From positions 2,046,001 through 2,110,000 of the forward strand of contig NZ_SMZK01000001.1 in the NCBI RefSeq assembly GCF_005938085.1: 64,000 nucleotides of DNA, given 5' to 3'. Below are positions 33,000 to 41,830 of the stretch, piece by piece. This stretch comes from Haloterrigena sp. H1 (GTDB lineage: Archaea; Halobacteriota; Halobacteria; Halobacteriales; Natrialbaceae). Under the pieces are notes generated by a model. It was not told the origin of the DNA. It saw only the letters and a program-made list of their open reading frames with translations, and searched no databases. Position 1 is the first letter of the stretch, and the number at the start of each line of letters is the position of its first letter. The translations under genes and the position numbers were made by a program.

Positions 33000-34455
33000 C
33001 CCCGCCCAACCGTGGGCGGGGGTGAAGCGCGTGCGCTCGACTGCCGTCAGGAGAAATACCCACATTTTTGAGAGAGTGAATGCCAAATCGAAGTATGGGT
33101 GAGGAAGCCACGAAGACGATTCAGACGCGCCTTCACGTAGCGTCTGGTGACCGGTCGTGGCTTCACGACGCTCGCCTCGCCGCACGCGAAATATTCAACC
33201 AAACCATCCGCCTCAAACAACAAGGGTACACTCGCACCGAGATACAGAAAGAGGTTGACCGCGACGACTTCTTGCGGAACAACAAGTGCGCGGTCGTCGG
33301 CAAAGCCCTCCAGACGTGGGACTCCTATCAGTCACTTCTCGACTGGTGGGAAAATCAAGACGGTCCGGACGGAGGGAAACCGACGCCGCCCAGTACCGAC
33401 AAAACTGGTGCGTACCCACTCGTGATGGCACACACGGAAGGCTACCGCCTCACCGTGGACGACGACACGAACCGCGTCCAGTTCCGTATCAGCCCGAAGC
33501 CCTACAAGAAGGTGAAGGGGCATCTGCGCGGTGAGCCGGACGCGATGGACGAACTTCGGGACGCTCTCACGTCGAATGAGGTGGATGTAGGGCAGGCCGA
33601 ACTCCTGTACCGCGATGGCGTGTATTACCTACATGTCTCGGTCACACGCGAGCTCGACGTCCCTGAACCCGATACCAGCGACACGTTAGTCGGCGTAGAC
33701 ATCAACGAGCGCAACGTCGCACTCACCGCCCTCGACCGCGAGACGATGCGGACGAAAGGCACGCTCGTCCTCGACTACGGACAAGTCAAGCAGGAACGCC
33801 AACGCTACCACACCATCACCACCCGGTGTCAGGAACACGGCAAGACGAGCATCCACCGGAAGCTCGGTGACAAGGAGGAACGGTTCACCGAGTGGGTTAT
33901 GCACCGTCTCTCCGGTGCTGTCGTGGAGTTCGCAGAGCAGTTCTCAAACCCGGTCATCGTGTTCGAGGATATGAGCGGCATCCGCGACGAAATCAAGTAC
34001 GGGACATATATGAACCGTCGATTGCACAAACTGCCGTTCCACAAGTTCGAGAAGTTCGTCTCGTACAAGGCGACGTGGCGAGAGATTCCTACAGATACGG
34101 TGGACGTTTATTACAACTCACAGACGTGTTCGTGTTGTGGTGAGCATGGGTATCGGCAGGGGCGGCGGTTCCGGTGTACGAACGACGAGTGTGACGTGGT
34201 TCAAGACCACGCTGACCGGAATGCGTCGGTGAACATCGCGTGGCGCGAGACGGCGAAACTCGACGGTAACGAATCGAATTACCGGACTCACAAAACCCAA
34301 CCACAGGTTCGGTTGGTGCGTCTGTCCGGGTCGGGGCGTGTAAGCCGCCCAACCTCATCCCGCTCGCTTGCCGAGCAGGGAGTGCTAGCGCACGGCTGAG
34401 GGAATTACAAAAGCCTCGGGCCACCGCGCCCGAGGCTGTTTACGCGCGATTTAGC
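33000..34455 (+). mobile_element. IS1341-type TnpB element with canonical RuvC
   Basis: The left end has a cccgcccaaccgtgggcggg hairpin at about 33001-33020. The right end has gcctcgggccaccgcgcccg as an imperfect hairpin at 34413-34436. It carries only a tnpB gene. It lies between an antitoxin remnant and a frameshifted membrane gene. Confidence 0.75.
33080..34399 (+). CDS. tnpB: TnpB-like RNA-guided nuclease
   Basis: A 439-aa protein. RuvC-I is VGVDINERNVAL (D202), RuvC-II is IVFEDMSGI with the canonical glutamate, and RuvC-III is DHADRNASVNIAWR. A zinc ribbon CSCCGEHG...CTNDEC lies between the last two. It belongs to a lineage different from the elements at 21465 and 35852. The ATG at 33095 is an alternative start. 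All motifs are present, so it may be active. Confidence 0.85.
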   Translation: MPNRSMGEEATKTIQTRLHVASGDRSWLHDARLAAREIFNQTIRLKQQGYTRTEIQKEVDRDDFLRNNKCAVVGKALQTWDSYQSLLDWWENQDGPDGGKPTPPSTDKTGAYPLVMAHTEGYRLTVDDDTNRVQFRISPKPYKKVKGHLRGEPDAMDELRDALTSNEVDVGQAELLYRDGVYYLHVSVTRELDVPEPDTSDTLVGVDINERNVALTALDRETMRTKGTLVLDYGQVKQERQRYHTITTRCQEHGKTSIHRKLGDKEERFTEWVMHRLSGAVVEFAEQFSNPVIVFEDMSGIRDEIKYGTYMNRRLHKLPFHKFEKFVSYKATWREIPTDTVDVYYNSQTCSCCGEHGYRQGRRFRCTNDECDVVQDHADRNASVNIAWRETAKLDGNESNYRTHKTQPQVRLVRLSGSGRVSRPTSSRSLAEQGVLAHG

Positions 34456-34606
34456 CTTCTCCGAAAGTCGAATTGAGATACTCATGTATGCACTTATGCA
34501 TGCACGTTGAATAAGTGTTTCACCAGTGTGGGGAATATACCGCACACAGTTCACTTTGCAGCGGTAGTGGCGCTCGTGACGGGCCCCTCGGCACGGGAAT
34601 GGGGCG
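34456..34606. other. Short intergenic region
   Basis: No gene seen. It contains atgtatgcacttatgcatgc at about 34484-34503, a short inverted pattern downstream of the TnpB element. Confidence 0.3.
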
Positions 34607-34893
34607 TTGGTGTTGACCCCGGACGAGATCCTACTTGTTGTTCCTGGCGCGGCTCTCTTCGGCGCAGTGACCGGCGCAGTGGCGATCCTTGGTCATATCG
34701 CAGCGGACGCCTACGCCGATGGGAATCAAGCCACTCGGCGACGACGGGCCGCATATCTCCAACGACGTGTGTCGGGCCGACAGTACGCTCGGGAAGGAAC
34801 TACGGCCTGCTTGCGCTGGGTATCTCCGTCGCGGTGGGTTCCTTCTGCCTCGCTCGAGGCGTGAACGCTGTCGCCGCCCAGGCGATCACATGA
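34607..34893 (+). pseudogene. Small two-helix membrane protein, frameshifted
   Basis: The first frame (ILLVVPGAALFGAVTGAVAI, then AADAYADGNQATRRRRAAYL) encodes one helix and a basic loop. The second helix (YGLLALGISVAVGSFCLARG) is in another frame from about 34790 on. Joined, they give a plausible protein of about 95 residues. A single-base indel is the simplest explanation. Confidence 0.5.
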
Positions 34894-34935
34894 GTCGACT
34901 GAGGACTTATCTGTCTCACACGTGTCTCACAGCAT

Positions 34936-35238
34936 ATGAGCACAGAAACCGATGGGTCCCACAACGGCGACCGCATGGAAAAGATCGACGTCCGGGTGCC
35001 CGCCGACCTCCTCGAGCAGATCAACAAGGAATACGGCCGCCGCGGGTATGCGTCCCGATCCGAAGCGATCCGCGACGCCCTCCGCGACTGGCTGAACCCG
35101 AGTGTCGAGCTGTCCGACGACGTCCTCGAGGATCTCGCGACGAGTCGCGAGCAGCGCGACCGTGACGAGACCCGCTCGCTCGAGAGTGTGATGCACAAAT
35201 ACGGCGTCGACGGTGACGACAGTGATCCTGACAAGTAG
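34936..35238 (+). CDS. Ribbon-helix-helix antitoxin (RelB/CopG-like)
   Basis: A 100-aa protein with an N-terminal RHH: strand KIDVRVPADLLEQINKEYGR followed by SRSEAIRDALRDWL. The remaining residues are acidic and helical. Such proteins bind DNA as dimers and neutralise a RelE-type toxin encoded next to them. The toxin gene starts 8 nt after the stop but is broken. This antitoxin appears complete. Confidence 0.8.
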   Translation: MSTETDGSHNGDRMEKIDVRVPADLLEQINKEYGRRGYASRSEAIRDALRDWLNPSVELSDDVLEDLATSREQRDRDETRSLESVMHKYGVDGDDSDPDK

Positions 35239-35246
35239 TAGGGTTC

Positions 35247-35385
35247 ATGACCGACGTCGAGATTACGCCGCAAGCCGACGAGCACCTGGAAGGATTGGAC
35301 GCCGAACCACGCGAGCGGGTTCTCAGGAAGCTCGCCGAAGCCCAAGAGTGACCGACCACCGCCTCGAGCGCCTCCAAGGGTGGGC
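35247..35385 (+). pseudogene. RelE-like toxin, frameshifted and truncated
   Basis: TDVEITPQADEHLEGLDAEP, then RVLRKLAEAQE, the start of a RelE/ParE fold, ends at TGA 35349-35351. In the next frame DHRLERLQG continues, which in full-length relatives leads to the catalytic strands. One base appears lost near 35350 and the C-terminal half is absent. The product cannot act as a ribosome-dependent nuclease. Confidence 0.7.
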
Positions 35386-35394
35386 TACTCACCA

Positions 35395-35745
35395 TCACTC
35401 ATCGTATTCGGGATACTGTGGCGGTGCATCGCCCTGCTCGTCGACGACGACTGGCTCGCCTTCAAGCGACCCCTCACGGATTTCCTGCAGTTCGATGTGA
35501 TGTTCCCAGCCGTCGCCGAAGTCGAACTCGTAGAATAGCGACTGCGATTGCTCGAGATCAAGGTCTTCGATGGTGGTTTTAGCGGCGTTGCCTTCGTCCG
35601 GTGGATTCTTTCGGAGGTTTCTGAATCGGTCTTTGGCCTCCTCGGGAACGTCGTCAGGGACAGCCTGTTCGATGAACTGATCGATGTCCTCGTCGTTCAT
35701 CGAGGGCCAGCTCTGGTCGCCGCTGTACATCTGGGGATGGACGTG
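35395..35745 (-). pseudogene. pRiA4b ORF-3-like protein, 5'-truncated
   Basis: The frame encodes EQSQSLFYEFDFGDGWEHHI, then ELQEIREG and a C-terminal EQGDAPPQYPEYDE, the signature of the plasmid pRiA4b ORF-3/IS1096 TnpR-like family. Upstream it runs straight into the right end of the TnpB element at about 35745, so the N-terminal third is missing. The function of the family is unknown. Confidence 0.7.
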
Positions 35746-37245
35746 ACATCCTCCGCGCCGTAAACGGAGAGGGATCTTCGATCCCTCAGGCAGTCGGGCT
35801 ACGCCCGACGACGGCGCGGCTTCCCGTACTGCGGGTGGGATATTTGCTGGTCTACGACACGACCTGTTCTCTCGTCTGAAACGTCCCGCTCTCGCGGTCG
35901 AACAGGTGTACCGATGGCTGTGCCACACAGCCGTTACTCCTATCCTCACCGTGAAGACTCGGAGTTATCTTCTGGCGCATGTTTTCCGCTCCGTTACAAT
36001 CCGCGTTGGCTACCAACTCACACGACTCACAGACGTACAGGCCACGTTCGACACGGTTCGACTTCGTCGCATCGCCACAGCGTGAGCAGGTCTTACTGGT
36101 ATCCCACTCGTTCTCCTTCAGCACCTCGACGCCACGAATCTCGCCTTTGTATGCGAGGTACTGGTAGATGCGGTCAAACGCCCACGAGTGCAACTTCTTG
36201 TTCCCCGTCTTGCCCCAGTCGGACTCTCGAACGTCTTCGGGCCAACTCACCGCGAGCGTGCCAACACCGCGTTCGACACACTCCGTGATGATCGTGTCCG
36301 TAAGCGTGTGGTAGAAGTGAGTTTCACGGTCTGTGAGTTTCCTGCGTGCCCGCATCGACTTCTCCGAGGGGCCGTTCTCACCCTCAGTGTCGTACTCTGC
36401 TCGGGTGAAGTAGTGCTTGTCCTGTTTGAGCGAGTTGCCGGGGTACAGGATGTACTCGTCGGGGAATGCGACTGTGGCGATGTTCTTGATACCGAGATCG
36501 ATACCGGCCACTTCGTTGCCTGCTGAGTCGTTGGTTTCGAGTTCGACTTTGCAGACGAAGTGCAGTTCCCACTCGTCGCCATTCCAGACGGCTCGAACGT
36601 TCTGCACCTTGTTGACTTCTGAAAGGTCAACGTCGGGGCGGATCTGGTACTCGCAGAGCAGGAAGTCCGACCAGTGTTCTTTCAGGTTCTTGCCCTTTGA
36701 GAGTCGGACGCGGTCGTGTTCGGGGTCGTGTTTGAAGCCGTCTGCTTTGAACGTGACCGTACTCTTGGGTCGAGTGTCGCCGTGTTTACGGTAGCCGGGA
36801 GGATTCGCCTCGTCAAACTTGTGTCGCAAGTCGAACCATGACTGGAAAGCGTCGGAAAGTTCTTCGATGACTTTCTGACTGGATTGTGCGTTCAGGTCTT
36901 TCCAGCACGACTGGTTCTTCATGTACGCTTTGAGCGTTCCTTCGTCTGGTATTTCGCCAACTTCATCCCAGATGCGGTCTGCTGTCCAGCGTGCGACGTT
37001 CCAGATTTTCGAGGCGGAATCACCGAGCGAATCGAGGCCATCGCAGACCTGTTGCTGGTTCTGGATGGAACCAACATAGGTTCGAGTGGCCTCAACCGTC
37101 ATACATAGCCTATGTAGACAAACCTACTTAATCATTCAGATTAGCGTTGAATATCTGGTCTGTTATTGAGCGGTGGATCCCGTAGTTGAGTGACGCGATT
37201 CACGCCCGCCGTGAACGGCGGGATTCTCTCGCTGGTTAAAGATAG
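35741..37245 (-). mobile_element. IS1341-type TnpB element
   Basis: The 3' terminus tgacatcctccgcgccgtaa is at 35751-35770, preceded in element orientation by hairpins and ggtgggatatttgctggtct. The 5' end at 37196-37245 has attcacgcccgccgtgaacg, then gattctctcgctggtta. The element interrupts the pRiA4b-like gene. The internally deleted relic at 9419-9850 derives from a close relative. Confidence 0.8.
35852..37102 (-). CDS. tnpB: TnpB-like RNA-guided nuclease
   Basis: A 416-aa protein with VAGIDLGIKNIATV (RuvC-I), LAVSWPEDVRESDWG (RuvC-II; P-E-D rather than V-E-D), ADCNGAENMRQ (RuvC-III) and a CSRCGD...CESCE zinc ribbon. It belongs to the same broad lineage as 21465 (shared NKKLHxWxFDR helix). 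Complete in length. The glutamate in WPED could serve as the catalytic one. Confidence 0.85.
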   Translation of the reverse strand: MTVEATRTYVGSIQNQQQVCDGLDSLGDSASKIWNVARWTADRIWDEVGEIPDEGTLKAYMKNQSCWKDLNAQSSQKVIEELSDAFQSWFDLRHKFDEANPPGYRKHGDTRPKSTVTFKADGFKHDPEHDRVRLSKGKNLKEHWSDFLLCEYQIRPDVDLSEVNKVQNVRAVWNGDEWELHFVCKVELETNDSAGNEVAGIDLGIKNIATVAFPDEYILYPGNSLKQDKHYFTRAEYDTEGENGPSEKSMRARRKLTDRETHFYHTLTDTIITECVERGVGTLAVSWPEDVRESDWGKTGNKKLHSWAFDRIYQYLAYKGEIRGVEVLKENEWDTSKTCSRCGDATKSNRVERGLYVCESCELVANADCNGAENMRQKITPSLHGEDRSNGCVAQPSVHLFDRESGTFQTREQVVS

Positions 37246-37315
37246 CCTATTTCGAAATAGCCTATTTCGAAATAGCCTATTTTGAGATTGGCTAATTTGA
37301 AACTGGCTATAGAAG
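37243..37315. repeat. 15-bp tandem repeat
   Basis: Units tagcctatttcgaaa at 37243 and 37258 are identical; 37273 (tagcctattttgaga) and 37288 (ttggctaatttgaaa) are diverged and a partial unit follows. The first units contain the palindrome ttcgaa. The array begins directly at the TnpB-element end and lies downstream of the Nudix gene. Confidence 0.7.
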
Positions 37316-37346
37316 AGCAAACGCACTTGTCATTCTCGAAGCAGCA

Positions 37347-37757
37347 CTAGATGCGGAGATGCACGTAGTCGTCGAGGGCGAGGGCGAACTCTCGAGTCGT
37401 GGGTAACTCGAGCCAGGAATAGGTGAATTCGGCGCCCTGTTCGTCCCCATCGCCAGTCACCACGTGCGTCCACGTGTCGCGGTCGACATCAACCTCTGCA
37501 TGGAAGAAATGCCGGTGGTACCGTTTGGGAGGTGTGCGCCGGCGCGTCCAGACATCACTTGTCAGGTGTTCGATGTTCTGAAGTGTTGTGAGGCCGCTTT
37601 CTTCCCAGACTTCGCGCTCGAGTGCATCCCACGGCGATTCGCCAGGCTCGATCGTTCCTTTCGGGATCTGGAGTCCATCGTGCCCGGGTCCCTCGAACAC
37701 GAGCAACTCGTGGCCATTCCGGGTGAGATACGCACAGACTTTGGGGACACAGGGCAC
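37347..37757 (-). CDS. Nudix hydrolase
   Basis: A 136-aa single-domain Nudix protein. The Nudix box spans residues 34-56, with GTIEPGE, then REVWEESGL, in full agreement with Gx5Ex7REUxEExGU. It would hydrolyse a nucleoside diphosphate linked to some group; the substrate is unknown. The length is usual. The PIN/UPF0175 toxin-antitoxin locus lies upstream. Confidence 0.9.
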   Translation of the reverse strand: MPCVPKVCAYLTRNGHELLVFEGPGHDGLQIPKGTIEPGESPWDALEREVWEESGLTTLQNIEHLTSDVWTRRRTPPKRYHRHFFHAEVDVDRDTWTHVVTGDGDEQGAEFTYSWLELPTTREFALALDDYVHLRI

Positions 37758-37820
37758 TACCGACTTGTGTATACTAGTAGGAATGTTGATAATATACTAT
37801 CGCTTCGAAACAGCACCAGT

Positions 37821-38333
37821 TCATTTCGAAAGCGTATCGAGTTTTTGAATTATTTTCGTGTAGACATCAGGAGCGCAATACCACCCCTCGTCGATCATCG
37901 TATCGATTACGGTTCGTGCGTCGTCGACATCGATCGCGTCCTGCTTCGCGAGTTTTAGGATGAGATACGCCGTGCCCCGAGTTGTGATTCCTTCAGCCGC
38001 GGCGACGTCACGACCATACGTCTCATCCATCACAGCCACACCGTCATACGAATCGGCACAGGCAAGGACGGCGACGTCAGCGTCGCTGAGATTACTATTA
38101 TCTTGGATCCGTGACAGCAATGGGGAGGGTTCAACTGTCACGATTTCGAACTGGTTGGCGTCGACGCTCCGCTCGATACGACGGGCGTCCGGATATCCTT
38201 CGTCAATGCCGGTTGTGACAACTTCCTCGTAGACTCGCTCAGGAATCACACACGAGGCTTCGAGGTGTTGGGCGAGCGTGAGTCGATCAACCTTCGCGAG
38301 ATATATGAGCGGTGTCGCGTCGAAGACCCACAT
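37821..38333 (-). CDS. PIN-domain toxin (DUF3368-like)
   Basis: A 170-aa PIN protein: WVFDATPLIYLAKV (D5), RVYEEVVTTGID (E36), NLSDADVAVLACADSYDGVA (D83, D85) and VMDETYGRDVAAAEGI. DUF3368-type PIN toxins are normally paired with a UPF0175-type antitoxin directly upstream. Here the last codons of such an antitoxin (ADLEAL) precede the ATG, but its body is 1.1 kb away behind an IS5 insertion. The toxin itself is intact. Confidence 0.8.
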   Translation of the reverse strand: MWVFDATPLIYLAKVDRLTLAQHLEASCVIPERVYEEVVTTGIDEGYPDARRIERSVDANQFEIVTVEPSPLLSRIQDNSNLSDADVAVLACADSYDGVAVMDETYGRDVAAAEGITTRGTAYLILKLAKQDAIDVDDARTVIDTMIDEGWYCAPDVYTKIIQKLDTLSK

Positions 38334-38363
38334 TCACAGCGCCTCGAGATCTGCATCAAGATG
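38334..38363 (-). pseudogene. C-terminal codons of a split antitoxin
   Basis: Read on the minus strand, HLDADLEAL ends at TGA 38334-38336, with the toxin ATG immediately following. The 10-bp string catcaagatg at 38354-38363 is repeated at 39475-39484 inside the antitoxin gene on the other side of the IS5. Joining the two sides there gives ADDHLDADLEAL in frame. This is therefore the displaced tail of the gene at 39464-39745. Confidence 0.75.
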
Positions 38364-39474
38364 CTCTGTTGAATGCCGGCGCCGTCTGCGGATTGTATCG
38401 CTGATTTCAGGGGATTTGGACGCCGTCTGGCGATATGGGGCGTCTCAAGAACCTCGCACGGACGTTTCGAGACTTTGCCACGAACCACGTAGAAGAACCA
38501 GATGTACCCGCCGCGCCGGACGGCGCGGACGGGTACGCCAAGTCAACGAAAATCGCGCTCCTTTTGCTCAAAGAAGAGATCAACAAACCGCTCCGGAAGC
38601 TCGAAGACTATCTCAACGAGATGCCGGGAATCCTCGATGTGTTCGGCCTTGAGAAGTCTCCTGATTATTCGTCTTTCAGCGTGTGGGACGGTGAATTTCC
38701 GATGCAAGAGTTGCGCCGCCTGCTCCGCCGATCAGCGGAGCAGGCGGGACTCTCGGGAACTGCGTCGATTGATGCCAGCGGCTTCCAACGAGATCAGGCC
38801 AGCTCACACTACCGGAATCGTGTGGGCTACTCGTTCAACGCCATGAAGACGACGCTGTTGGTTGATACGGAGTCGCTTGCAATCATGGACGCCCATTTTA
38901 CGACAAAGAAAGCCTATGACGGGCATATCGGGTTGCAGGTCTTCCGGCGGAACGCCGGAGACCTGCAGACACTGCTGGCTGACAAAATGTACTCGTGGAC
39001 AGAACTCCGAGAGGCCTGTCGTGCAGCAGCGACGCGACCAGTGATCAAACACTGTGAGCAAAATGCGCTCAAGAAGGCTCACAACGCACGAATTGACGAC
39101 GATGTCTACAACCAACGATCAATGAGTGAGACGGTGTTTGCGATGCTGAAAGACGATGGCGACGAGCTCCGCTCCCGGAGTTGGCACGGCCAATTCCGGG
39201 AGCCCACACGGAAGTGCATCGTCCATAACCTCGCGCAGGCGGCGAGTCCCTAACTCGCCGCCTGCTCTCTTTCTCCGGACGTATCCGAGAGAGGCATCAC
39301 CATCGTCTATCACATACTTCACGCAGTATCTTGTGAAACTGATGCTTTGATCACCGAGCAAGTCGGCTGAAATAGAATCGTCTGTTCTCAGAATTCGACG
39401 ATAGAGCGACTATACTGGCATATAACTGCATGTCAGAATATCAATACTGCCGCCGTCTTGCGTTCAACACTGCA
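38364..39474 (+). mobile_element. IS5-family insertion sequence
   Basis: An about 1.11-kb element bounded by a 10-bp duplication (catcaagatg at 38354-38363 and 39475-39484). Its ends share an imperfect inverted repeat containing TGTTGAAYGC (38367 on the plus strand, about 39470 on the minus). It carries one transposase gene. It split a UPF0175-type antitoxin from the end of its own gene and from the PIN toxin. Confidence 0.75.
38435..39253 (+). CDS. IS5-family transposase
   Basis: A 272-aa DDE transposase. The first catalytic aspartate is in TASIDASGFQR, the second in LLADKMYSW and the glutamate in RSMSETVFAMLK, followed by Arg and Lys residues as in the YREK region. The length and the GRLKNLARTFRDFATNHVEE start are typical of a widespread haloarchaeal IS5 (ISH) group. 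No frameshift was seen, so the element may be active. Confidence 0.85.
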   Translation: MGRLKNLARTFRDFATNHVEEPDVPAAPDGADGYAKSTKIALLLLKEEINKPLRKLEDYLNEMPGILDVFGLEKSPDYSSFSVWDGEFPMQELRRLLRRSAEQAGLSGTASIDASGFQRDQASSHYRNRVGYSFNAMKTTLLVDTESLAIMDAHFTTKKAYDGHIGLQVFRRNAGDLQTLLADKMYSWTELREACRAAATRPVIKHCEQNALKKAHNARIDDDVYNQRSMSETVFAMLKDDGDELRSRSWHGQFREPTRKCIVHNLAQAASP

Positions 39475-39745
39475 CATCAAGATGATCGTCCGCCACCCAG
39501 GTGATGTCACGCTCTTTAGCGAGCTGAGCAAAATCCCAGACGGACATCCCTGCCATCTCAGCCGCTTTACTGAATGAGATGGTTCCAGCTGCAAGTTGGT
39601 CGAGTGCTCGTTCGCGCCGCCACTCTTCAAGACCCTCGGAGAGCAGCTTCCGAACGGCCGTACTCCGGTCGAGGTTCTCGTCCTCAAGATACGCGTCGAG
39701 TTCAGTCTCCAACTCATCGGGCACACGTACCGAGATCGATCCCAT
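39464..39745 (-). CDS. UPF0175-type antitoxin, C-terminal tail replaced by IS
   Basis: A 93-aa protein. An RHH-like start (ISVRVPDELETELDAYLEDE, then RSTAVRKLLSEGLEEW) is followed by the UPF0175 HTH (TISFSKAAEMAGMSVWDFAQ). It now ends ...WVADDHLDVQC because the IS5 end supplies the last three codons and the stop. The original tail ADLEAL is at 38334. The toxin-binding region may be affected only slightly, but the gene is uncoupled from its toxin. Confidence 0.8.
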   Translation of the reverse strand: MGSISVRVPDELETELDAYLEDENLDRSTAVRKLLSEGLEEWRRERALDQLAAGTISFSKAAEMAGMSVWDFAQLAKERDITWVADDHLDVQC

Positions 39746-39867
39746 ACTGTTTACATGGTATACAATGTATACGAGTGTTTCGGTGGCTCATTCGTTTGAG
39801 GTGACAACTTCCCTTCGTATGTTGCCAGTTGACCACGATACTTGTCTCTGCACACCGATGGAGACTT

Positions 39868-40227
39868 ATGTCCGATACTTACACGCTTACCGTCCGAGTG
39901 GATTCGTATGAGTTCAGCGGTGAGTTCTATTTTGTCGGTGAGGGGTACGGTACGGGGGAGGAAGTGTTGAAACACGTGGCAACCGACCATATCCTGGCAA
40001 TGAAACAACGTCCACATGTTAGTGAGTATCTGCTCGAGACTCTCCAGAAGGGTGAGAACGTGAGTGAATCGGAGTACAGACAGGCAGACTCAGATGTCTC
40101 TTGCGGACTCCACTTCGATGTCGACCACCAGGAGTTTCATTTCTGGGTTGGCGATCATGAGGTCGAGATTGGGGTACAGCCGACTAGGAGCGAGCTTCGC
40201 TCGATTGCTGAAGACCTCCCGCTATGA
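39868..40227 (+). CDS. Haloarchaeal protein of unknown function
   Basis: A 119-aa protein from the ATG at 39868 (SDTYTLTVRVDSYEFSGEFY); an in-frame start at 39829 is less likely. It is predicted to be mainly beta strand with a 30-residue helical middle (HVATDHILAMKQRPHVSEYL). Its TGA coincides with the terminus of the TnpB element that follows, so the original C-terminus may have been longer. No domain recognised. Confidence 0.55.
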   Translation: MSDTYTLTVRVDSYEFSGEFYFVGEGYGTGEEVLKHVATDHILAMKQRPHVSEYLLETLQKGENVSESEYRQADSDVSCGLHFDVDHQEFHFWVGDHEVEIGVQPTRSELRSIAEDLPL

Positions 40228-40276
40228 CATCCTCCCCGGCGTGAACGCCGTGGTTTCCTCTCGCTGGGAGTCTCGG

Positions 40277-41557
40277 CTACGCCGAGTCCACGGAGGCAAC
40301 TTGCGGGTTCGTGTGCTCCTCGTTGGGACGGGGAGAGCGTGGTAACTCCAGCCAGTCGTGGCTGTCCCACTTGAGGCACACGGGCCGTGCCATCGGCCGT
40401 GCTACGTCTTCGTGCTGTTTCAGGAACGTCTCGCTTGCGCCGAGGTCCGCGTGGCCTTCGAAGCCGCAACGACAGGTGAGCGTGTCTTGATGCCGCGTTG
40501 TGTCCTTGGTCGAGCCGCAGTTCGGACACGTCTGCGAGGTCCACGCTTCCGTGCGGACTTCGACGGTTATGCCGAACTCCTCGGCGGTATCGGCGAGCCG
40601 TCCGACGAATCGACGGAACGCCCAGAAGTTGTGCAGCTTGGCGTTCGTCCGAACAGACCAGTGCGTCTCGAGTACGTCGGTGAGATCGCCGACATACACC
40701 GTGGAGACGCCTTGGTCGTACAGACGTTCGATCAGATCCCGGCAGAGCGCGTCCTGTGCATGGTCGCGTCGTCGGGTCCGTCGTCGGTACAGCGAGTCGA
40801 TTTGATTCGAACTGTACCGCCCTTCGTGGAGTTTTGACTGGAGATCGGCAATTCGTTGCGTGGTGTCGCGGAACCGTTCGAACAGATCGCGCCCTTCGTA
40901 CAGGTACTGCTCGCCGGTTGAAACCGTACAGGCGACGATATTGTTCGCGCCGATGTCCAGAGCGGCGGTTTCGTCCGCCAGTGGTTGTGCCAGTCGAGAA
41001 TTGTCGATTGTGACTGGCTGAAAGGCTCTGAATGTCTCGCTCACATCGTCGTAATACAGCTCCAATCGGCCCTGTTTGTCGTACTCTTTCCAGTTGGGTT
41101 CGCCCCGGACTTTGAGCCGAAGCCGTTCTTGGTATCCAAGACCGTACTCCTCTTTCAGGTCTTGGCCGACAAGAATCTCGAGCCGAGAGTGTTCGCCCCA
41201 TTCAACCGAGTACGACGTGTTTCGGATGTACGTCCGCAGTTCGCGACCCTCGTCTTGATTGCCCCAGAAGCCGGGCTTGCCGTTGGCTTCTCCCGTTTCT
41301 CGGAGTGCGAAGAACGAGCGCCACGCTTCGCGGTTCTTGCGTTCGATCTGCTGAACGGTTGACGCGCCGAGCGTACCGCCGTACCGTCCGCGGTACTCGT
41401 CGATCTCCCAAACGTCGCCGTCCGGGTCTTCGAAGTTGGTTCGGCGCTGATAATTGATCTCGTTCCAGAGAGCGGCTGAAGCGTCCAAGTGCCGTCGAAG
41501 CAACTCCTCGTCCGCGTCGGACTGGGGAACTACTTCGAACTCGTTGGTGCGCTTCAT
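40277..41557 (-). CDS. tnpB: TnpB-like RNA-guided nuclease
   Basis: A 426-aa protein with [13 protein letters not shown] (RuvC-I), [12 protein letters not shown] (RuvC-II region, GDL instead of EDL), [14 protein letters not shown] (RuvC-III) and a CPNCGST...CRCGFE zinc ribbon. It is clearly a different lineage from the other elements. A fragment of a close relative is at 42295-42400. Length is normal. Confidence 0.85.
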   Translation of the reverse strand: MKRTNEFEVVPQSDADEELLRRHLDASAALWNEINYQRRTNFEDPDGDVWEIDEYRGRYGGTLGASTVQQIERKNREAWRSFFALRETGEANGKPGFWGNQDEGRELRTYIRNTSYSVEWGEHSRLEILVGQDLKEEYGLGYQERLRLKVRGEPNWKEYDKQGRLELYYDDVSETFRAFQPVTIDNSRLAQPLADETAALDIGANNIVACTVSTGEQYLYEGRDLFERFRDTTQRIADLQSKLHEGRYSSNQIDSLYRRRTRRRDHAQDALCRDLIERLYDQGVSTVYVGDLTDVLETHWSVRTNAKLHNFWAFRRFVGRLADTAEEFGITVEVRTEAWTSQTCPNCGSTKDTTRHQDTLTCRCGFEGHADLGASETFLKQHEDVARPMARPVCLKWDSHDWLELPRSPRPNEEHTNPQVASVDSA

Positions 41558-41613
41558 CGCTACTTCTGTGCACGAGCATAACTAACATAAATCTACGGAT
41601 TCTCGTAGATACT

Positions 41614-41754
41614 GTGTCGAACTACGTTAACATCGAAGTCCCCGATGACGAACAGTATGAGCGCATCAAACGCGTGAAAAATGAACACGGTCTGACGTGG
41701 CGCGGGATGTTAATCCACGCTGCCGACGACTTGGAGACTCCGGTCGGGGAGTAA
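41614..41754 (+). CDS. Small element-borne protein
   Basis: A 46-aa protein with a GTG start: SNYVNIEVPDDEQYERIKRV, then KNEHGLTWRGMLIHAADDLE. The strand-helix-helix pattern suggests an RHH-like DNA-binding protein. It lies between tnpB and the element's 5' end, on the opposite strand, so it probably belongs to the element and may regulate tnpB (inference). Another small RHH gene accompanies the TnpB at 52252. Confidence 0.6.
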   Translation: MSNYVNIEVPDDEQYERIKRVKNEHGLTWRGMLIHAADDLETPVGE

Positions 41755-41830
41755 CCGGTGGTTCGCGTCGTCGAGTGACGCGATTCACGCCCGCCGTGAA
41801 CGGCAGGACTCTCTCGCTGTTGAAAGGTAG

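Larger units (their letters stand above)
40227..41830 (-). mobile_element. IS1341-type TnpB element with a divergent accessory gene
   Basis: The 3' terminus tgacatcctccccggcgtga is at 40226-40245 and the 5' end attcacgcccgccgtgaacg, then gactctctcgctgttga, is at 41780-41823. tnpB occupies 40277-41557. A short divergent gene lies at 41614-41754, inside the ends. The 5' end truncates a VapC toxin gene. Confidence 0.75.

Noticed and set aside
37243..37315. The 15-bp tandem repeat as second origin
   Set aside because: No initiator gene is near it and the units differ from the iterons at 3.5 kb.
40155..41201. Long antisense frame in the TnpB gene at 40277
   Set aside because: High-GC shadow frame of a real gene, rich in Arg and Ser.
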